Position numbers and translations under genes: made by a program. DNA of 64,000 nt from ELB16-189 sp018266435. Lineage in GTDB: Bacteria > Bacteroidota > Bacteroidia > Cytophagales > Cyclobacteriaceae. Positions 61,835 through 64,000 of this stretch are shown one piece after another. Positions within the stretch are counted from its first letter, which is position 1. Every line of letters starts with the position of its first letter. The notes below the pieces were generated by a model, which saw only the letters and a list, made by a program, of their open reading frames with translations, had not been told where the DNA came from and did not search any database. The stretch spans positions 3,286,001 through 3,350,000 of the forward strand of contig CP126125.1 of assembly GCA_030123525.1 (NCBI GenBank), in the 5' to 3' direction.

Positions 61835-62254
61835 ATGGCAACCAACCGAACTTTTACCATGCTCAAGCCCGATGCCGTGGCAGCCGGAAACACCGGAGCA
61901 ATTAACAAAATGATTGAAGAAGCCGGATTTCGCATTGTGGCAATGAAAAAAACAAAACTGAGCGCAGAACTGGCCGGCAAGTTTTACGAAATACACAAGG
62001 AAAGACCTTTTTACAATGACCTCTGTGCCTACATGTCTTCGGGCGCTATTGTGCCGATGATTTTAGAAAAAGAAAATGCCGTAGAAGACTTCCGTAAACT
62101 AATTGGAGCAACTGACCCCAAGAAAGCAGCTCCCGGAACTATCCGCGCGTTGTTTGCCAAATCGATTGATGCCAATGCCATCCATGGGTCTGATTCTGAT
62201 GCCAATGCAGAGATTGAAGGCAATTTCTTTTTCTCACAATTCGAACGATTCTAA
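61835..62254 (+). CDS. ndk: Nucleoside diphosphate kinase
   Basis: The 139-aa enzyme moves the gamma phosphate between nucleoside triphosphates. It has RTFTMLKPDAVAAGNTGAI, FYEIHKERPFYNDLCAYMSSG, and NAIHGSDS with the catalytic His, followed by IEGNFFFSQFERF. Length and motifs are usual. gcvP follows after 89 bases that hold a 10-bp inverted repeat (62272-62340). Confidence 0.96.
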   Translation: MATNRTFTMLKPDAVAAGNTGAINKMIEEAGFRIVAMKKTKLSAELAGKFYEIHKERPFYNDLCAYMSSGAIVPMILEKENAVEDFRKLIGATDPKKAAPGTIRALFAKSIDANAIHGSDSDANAEIEGNFFFSQFERF

Positions 62255-62271
62255 TCTGTAACAAGTTACAG

Positions 62272-62340
62272 GTTGCAAGTTCTGCGATAAGTAAAGAACC
62301 CAACCTGAAACTTGAAACCCGTAACACTGAAACTTGCAAC
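62272..62340. repeat. Inverted repeat between ndk and gcvP
   Basis: gttgcaagtt (62272-62281) and aacttgcaac (62331-62340) are exact complements, with gaaacttgaaac-type words between. Related words (caacttacaagttgcctg) occur at about 13607-13630. It may be an interspersed repeat; no T tract is present. Confidence 0.5.
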
Positions 62341-62343
62341 TCA

Positions 62344-64000
62344 ATGATAGATCCCACTTACTCCGAAAAATTTGAAAACCGCCATAACGCACCCGATGAA
62401 AAACAAATCGGAGAAATGCTGAAGGTGATCAAAGCAAAATCCGTGGATGACCTGATCAACCAGACTGTGCCTGCGGCCATCCGTTTGAAAAAACCGCTGA
62501 ATCTTCCGGCTGCACAATCGGAGTATGATTTTTTAAATGAGTTTAAAAAAATCGTTTCAAAAAATAAGATTTACAAATCGTATATCGGTACGGGTTATTA
62601 CAACTGCATAACCCCGGGTGTGATCCTTAGAAATATTTTAGAAAACCCCGGCTGGTACACCGCCTACACACCCTATCAGGCTGAGATCGCGCAAGGCCGA
62701 ATGGAGGCGCTCATCAATTTCCAGACCCTGGTAATGGATCTGACAGGAATGGAGATTGCTAACGCATCATTGCTTGACGAAGCTACAGCCGCAGCCGAAG
62801 CATTACACTTGCTTCATGCCTCGCGTAAGCCTGAAAAGAAAAATGCCCATAAATTTTTTGTTGATCAAAATGTATTTCCGCAAGTCATCGATCTATTAAA
62901 AACACGCTCCACTCCTCTCGGCATCGAGTTAGTGATTGGCGATGTAACTAAATTGGATATTACGGATACCAATCTGTTCGCAGTCTATATTCAGAATCCT
63001 GACAACAATGGTGCAGTAAAAGATCATTCAGCATTTATTGCAGCTGCCCACGAAAGAAATATTTTTATGGTGGTAGGCACTGACCTGATGAGCCTGGTGC
63101 TGATGAAATCACCCGGTGAAATGGGTGCCGATGTAGTGGTAGGTTCTTCTCAGCGCTTTGGTGTGCCCATGGGGTATGGCGGGCCTCACGCAGCTTTCTT
63201 TGCTACACGCGATGAATTTAAACGCCAGATGCCCGGGCGCATTATCGGCATCTCGCAAGATGCACAAGGCAACTCTGCTTATCGCATGGCCCTGCAAACA
63301 CGCGAGCAACACATTCGCAGAGAAAAAGCAACCAGCAATATCTGCACTGCGCAAGTACTACTTTCCGTCATGGCGAGTATGTATGCCGTTTACCACGGCC
63401 CTGAAGGCTTGAAAAAAATTGCCGGCCGCATTCACGGCCTGGCTCAAGCACTGGAAAGTGGTTTATCTGGGCTGGGCATCCAACAAGTTAACGCACACTA
63501 CTTCGATACATTAAAGTTGGCTGTGGCCGATAAGCAAGCTGTCAAACAAAAAGCAGAAGCAGCCAGAATTAACTTCAGGTATTTTGCAGACAATCATATT
63601 GGAATTTCAATTGATGAAACAACAACAGTTGCTGATATTGAAAATATTATTGGTGTATTTAGTCCTATTCCTCGTCTCGCAGGGGCATCCCTCTCCTTGA
63701 AAAAAGGAGAAGGACATGAGGGACTAAAACTCTCTTCATCCTTAACCCGCACCTCCCCTTTCCTTACACATCCGGTATTTAGCTCGCACCATTCCGAACA
63801 TGAAATGCTGCGCTACATCAAGCGGTTGGAAAATAAAGATTTAAGCATGGTACACTCTATGATCTCACTGGGATCTTGTACCATGAAGCTAAACGCCACT
63901 ACAGAAATGATTCCGGTTACGTGGCCTGAACTCGGGCAAATCCATCCATTTGCACCAGTTGATCAAACAGAGGGTTATAGCGAACTGATCACTAATTTTG
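62344..64000 (+). CDS. gcvP: Glycine dehydrogenase (decarboxylating), P-protein, 3' truncated by window edge
   Basis: The frame is open to the window end, giving the first 552 residues of about 960. The P-protein decarboxylates glycine with PLP in the glycine cleavage system. It starts with MIDPTYSEKFENRHNAPDEKQIGEML, then YIGTGYYNCITPGVILRNILENPGWYTAYTPYQAEIAQGRMEALINFQTLVMDLTGM, GSSQRFGVPMGYGGPHAAFF and, after residue 465, SPFLTHPVFSSHHSEHEMLRYIKRLENKDLSMVHSMISLGSCTMKLNAT. The linker between the halves is longer than usual because of an in-frame palindromic repeat (63686-63718). The catalytic Lys is beyond the window. Confidence 0.95.
   Translation, partial: MIDPTYSEKFENRHNAPDEKQIGEMLKVIKAKSVDDLINQTVPAAIRLKKPLNLPAAQSEYDFLNEFKKIVSKNKIYKSYIGTGYYNCITPGVILRNILENPGWYTAYTPYQAEIAQGRMEALINFQTLVMDLTGMEIANASLLDEATAAAEALHLLHASRKPEKKNAHKFFVDQNVFPQVIDLLKTRSTPLGIELVIGDVTKLDITDTNLFAVYIQNPDNNGAVKDHSAFIAAAHERNIFMVVGTDLMSLVLMKSPGEMGADVVVGSSQRFGVPMGYGGPHAAFFATRDEFKRQMPGRIIGISQDAQGNSAYRMALQTREQHIRREKATSNICTAQVLLSVMASMYAVYHGPEGLKKIAGRIHGLAQALESGLSGLGIQQVNAHYFDTLKLAVADKQAVKQKAEAARINFRYFADNHIGISIDETTTVADIENIIGVFSPIPRLAGASLSLKKGEGHEGLKLSSSLTRTSPFLTHPVFSSHHSEHEMLRYIKRLENKDLSMVHSMISLGSCTMKLNATTEMIPVTWPELGQIHPFAPVDQTEGYSELITNF
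63686..63718 (+). repeat. Palindromic repeat read in frame within gcvP
   Basis: catccctctcctt (63686-63698) and aaggagaaggacatg (63704-63718) form an imperfect hairpin with a loop of about 5 bases. It encodes part of GASLSLKKGEGHEG in the linker of GcvP and keeps the frame. The vocabulary (ccctctcctt/aaggagagg) resembles small palindromic elements of Bacteroidota genomes. Confidence 0.5.

Noticed and set aside
62029..62357. Minus-strand frames over ndk
   Set aside because: Antisense to the intact ndk gene, no independent promoter or similarity.
1..64000. CRISPR arrays, insertion sequences, prophage genes, rRNA, toxin-antitoxin pairs
   Set aside because: Looked for on both strands; none with supporting sequence was found. 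The only tandem repeat is the short TTCAAGA block, whose units are too short and unspaced for CRISPR.

Overview
The window comes from a member of the Bacteroidota, most likely order Cytophagales. I infer this from gene content, not from a marker gene: a DUF5916 outer-membrane-type protein, a TonB-dependent receptor with a carboxypeptidase-like N-terminal domain, FKBP lipoproteins, an S9 peptidase, a UMF1-type MFS carrier and a Bacteroidota-type AMP nucleosidase. In addition, several upstream regions carry the Bacteroidota -7 promoter box (TAnnTTTG), and Shine-Dalgarno sites are scarce. Most of the window is dense chromosomal housekeeping sequence. No phage, transposase, rRNA or CRISPR array was seen. 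No gene-free stretch exceeds about 215 bases.

Layout. 1-6.9 kb: end of a DUF5916 protein, a YceI/MarR pair with a perfect palindromic operator candidate, an M3 oligopeptidase, and a fused phosphoserine-phosphatase-like/phosphoglycerate dehydrogenase. 6.9-12.6 kb (minus): a haem uptake locus (ATPase, permease, binding lipoprotein, TonB receptor, small membrane protein). 12.8-19.7 kb: M48 lipoprotein peptidase, FAH-family hydrolase, LytM/M23 protein, Bcp peroxiredoxin with a basic tail, a transketolase split into two genes, and Pcm. 19.9-25.2 kb: an unusual plus-strand cluster with an ArsR regulator, several AHSA1/SRPBCC proteins, VOC proteins (one fused to AHSA1), two dihydrofolate-reductase-like proteins, a 69-aa protein and a DoxX-like gene broken by an in-frame TGA. 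25.1-28.5 kb (minus): NAD(P)-binding protein, sirtuin, S9 peptidase. 28.7-38.9 kb: dnaN, pfkA, M20 amidohydrolase, TsaC/Sua5, NUDIX, SF1 helicase, an orphan HsdR_N nuclease-like protein, AMP nucleosidase and a serine hydrolase.

39-64 kb: MFS carrier, tRNA-Ser(GGA), phytase-like esterase; a minus-strand operon for asparaginase, TatD, DgkA-type kinase, a glycosyltransferase and a NodB deacetylase; a SpoIIE-type phosphatase; a GT2 enzyme; ruvC; then a cell-surface glycan cluster (deacetylase, two acetyltransferases, three further glycosyltransferases, methyltransferase, flippase) whose two arms converge near 54.74 kb. The window ends with uridine kinase, RdgB, two FKBP lipoproteins, an NrnA-like DHH phosphoesterase, ndk and the 5' part of gcvP.

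The best candidate for an undescribed system is the ArsR-led AHSA1/VOC/DHFR-like/DoxX cluster (19,849-25,159). The same domain order appears twice, once as separate genes and once with AHSA1 and VOC fused, behind a promoter that carries a 42-bp dyad. Its function cannot be read from the sequence. Secondary points are the SerB-SerA-like fusion, the helicase beside an orphan nuclease domain, and a palindromic repeat read in frame inside gcvP.
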